Shown here in pieces: positions 62,138 through 64,000 of a DNA stretch of 64,000 bases. The position numbers and the translations under genes are program-made. Under the pieces are notes generated by a model. That model ran no database searches and had not been told where the DNA came from. It saw only the letters and a list, made by a program, of their open reading frames with translations. Positions within the stretch are counted from its first letter, which is position 1; each line of letters begins with the position of its first letter. The stretch comes from Mycosarcoma maydis (Eukaryota; Basidiomycota; Ustilaginomycetes; Ustilaginales), in assembly GCF_000328475.2 (NCBI RefSeq), contig NC_026483.1, positions 124,001-188,000 on the forward strand, read 5' to 3'.

Positions 62138-64000
62138 TTACATGCCTCCCCTCAACGCTTGCGCATAGGTGAGTGCCCTTTCCTGGATTGTCTCTGCTGC
62201 TGCTTCCAGGTGCGATCCTCCCCTTGCTACTTGAACGACATGCTTGCCCACCGGCTTGGTCAGCATGTCAGCAAGGTTGTGCTTGGTGTCGATGTACTTG
62301 ACTTGCACCTGTCCTTCTTGCACATTGTCTCGTATGAAGTGGAACTTGGTGTCGATATGCTTCAGCTTCCGGTGCTGCGCTGGATCCTTGCTTTCTTCTA
62401 TACAACCCTTGTTGTCTGAGAAGACAGTGGGTGTGCCACTTGCTAGTCCAATTGAGCGAAGAAGCTGTTTGAGGAACAGGATCTCCCGTGCGGCCTCGGT
62501 TGCTGCGACAAACTCAGCTTCCACTGCTGACAGTGACAGGCACTTCTGCGTGGCAGACTTCCAAGCAGCTGGGTTGCCGTGTACGAATGCAACGGATCCT
62601 GATGTACTCTTCCGGTGCAATATTGCATCGCTTGCCCAGTTGGCATCACTATGGGCCTCGAGCAGTTCTTGATTTTCGCTTGACCTGTATGTGAGTACAG
62701 CATCCCGTGTGCCTTCAAGGTAGCGCAACACCCGCTGAGCTGCCTTGTAGTGTTCCTGCGATGGTACTCTCATCTTCCTGGCCAGTACAGTTACCGCACG
62801 GAAGAGAGGAGCTCTTCAACCATAGCTTCGTCATCTCTCTCTGCAATTGGTGTTGCAGACACGGGGCTTTCATCTTCTGGAACTTCCTCCGGTGCTCCAA
62901 GCAGGGCATGCCGGCCAGCCCAGCACTTGTCTTGATGCAACGTTGCAGAGTTGCTCCATCGGATTAATGATGGCTCGTCTGGGCTGCAGAACTTCCACGA
63001 CTTGTGTTCGTCGTCGTATCCAACCATGATTGCTGGTGTGGCTCTTACACCGTGCTTGCCCTGCTGGTCTTTGCGCTGGACGTGCACCCATGCTAGGCAG
63101 CCAAATACCCGCAGCTGCCACACGAGGCCATGCTCTGTGGTTCCGTAGAATCCTTGATGGGGTATTTTCTTGGTGACGGATGGGGTGAGGGACGGATGCG
63201 GTGAGGCTCATCACGTGTGCAGCAGCTGTAATTGCAAAAGGCCAGAACTCCCTTCGACAAGCTCGGCCAACAAGCATTGCCCACATCTTCTCTGAACTGA
63301 CCTGATTGTGCTCTCTGCTCGACCGTTCTGGGCGCTGACCGCTGGTGTAGTCTTCTGCCATTTGAAGCCTCCTTGGGTTTGCCAGTCAAGTGCTTGCTGG
63401 CGGTTCCACTCTCGGCCGTTGTCACTGCGCAGGGTTTTGAGTTTCCTGGCAGTGGCTCTTTCCATCTTGACGATGCACTTGTTGCGTGCGGGGAATGCTG
63501 CGCTCTTTGTGCACAGTGGTCCAGCATAGAGCCGCGATGAGAAGTGATCAACAGCGATGAGAGCGTAGTGATAGTTGGCGTGCCCCCGGTAGTTGGTGAT
63601 CGGATCGATGTGCACTAACTCCAGTGGTGCTGTGGCTCGATCTGACTGGGATGGTCTCATGCGTGCCCGAGTCTGTTTGCCTTGGCTGCACGCACTGCAC
63701 TCGGGTGATTCTGGTTCCTTTTCCTCGTCTCGCCCCAGGTAGTGCTGGTGAATCTGCTTGGTCTCGTCTGGTCCTGGGTGTCGAGATCTTTGGTGCCACG
63801 CAGGCTCTCGTGTTGTTTCTTGCTTTCTCTTGGCGTTCCTGTGTTCTCGTTGCTCTCTGGACATCCCCGAGTGGGTCTTCTAGTTCTAAAGCCAGTGCCT
63901 GTCCGTGCACTTCAACTCGGCGTTGCTTCTTGTTGCGCTTGCATCGCACTCGTGTACCATCGTTTAGAGTGATTACGGTACCAAACTCATCTAAAGTCAC
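62138..64000 (-). mobile_element. Degenerate Ty1/copia retrotransposon (RT domain deleted)
   Basis: A minus-strand copia-type Pol remnant running off the right edge. Reading from 64000 downward: a protease/pre-integrase frame (LDEFGTVITLNDGTRVR); the integrase zinc region (AWHQRSRHPGPDE ... CSAC); the integrase core with D-D-E residues (LVHIDPITNY, LKTLRSDNGREW, SAQNGRAEST); the integrase end (LRVFGCLAWVHVQRKDQQGK); then directly RNase H (HYKAAQRVLRYLEGT, SLSAVEAEFVAATEA, KHIDTKFHFIRD, NLADMLTKPVGKHV). The reverse transcriptase, which should lie between the last two, is missing. Frames change at about 63860, 63300, 63145 and 62790. After the stop at 62138 a polypurine tract (GAGGGGAGGCATGT) marks the expected edge of a 3' LTR, but the following sequence looks like host spacer. 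The copy cannot transpose on its own. Confidence 0.9.

Noticed and set aside
1..64000. tRNA genes, CRISPR arrays and bacterial-type operons
   Set aside because: No B-box/A-box pair with a foldable cloverleaf was found in the spacers, and the tandem heptamer arrays lack the repeat-spacer layout of CRISPR. The DNA is clearly fungal nuclear.

Overview
This is nuclear DNA from a basidiomycete, most likely a smut fungus (Ustilaginaceae, Ustilago/Sporisorium type). The evidence is compact, mostly intron-poor genes with long Ser/Ala/Gln-rich disordered regions. The few introns are about 60-180 nt, with GTAAGT-like donors and CTGAC-like branch points. There are pyrimidine-rich leaders, a dispersed 5S rRNA gene, and a peculiar short repeat (TTCACGA/TCGTGAA) in almost every intergenic space. 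Species is an inference; no sequence search was possible.

Layout. 1-17 kb: an SH3 protein running off the left edge, a C2H2 zinc-finger protein, a possible small Cys-rich protein, a LYR-like/coiled-coil protein, a 738-aa orphan and a large two-RRM RNA-binding protein. 18-30 kb: mitochondrial ribosomal protein uS5m, a newly reconstructed four-exon small gene, exocyst SEC8, a family-16 methyltransferase and a small overlapping hypothetical gene. 30-40 kb: VPS13, intact for about 3,000 codons, then broken by a frameshift and a 100-N assembly gap. 41-51 kb: a BTG/Tob-domain protein, DNA polymerase alpha subunit B, TFIIIC subunit TFC1 and a spliced RanBP1. 51-62 kb: a 5S rRNA gene, then EMP24, NOP58, RPT2, TIM22 and RRP7, several of them spliced. 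62-64 kb: a decayed Ty1/copia retrotransposon that has lost its reverse transcriptase and runs off the right edge.

The genes are unrelated housekeeping functions: secretion and lipid transfer (SEC8, VPS13, EMP24), nucleolar ribosome assembly (NOP58, RRP7), nuclear transport (RanBP1), Pol III transcription (TFC1, and its target 5S), mitochondria (uS5m, TIM22) and the proteasome (RPT2). There is no gene cluster, virus or defence system. The most interesting items are the intergenic heptamer family, the fungal BTG protein, genes invisible without splicing, and the broken VPS13 and copia loci. Coordinates given for spliced genes span from first to last coding base; exon boundaries are in the evidence.
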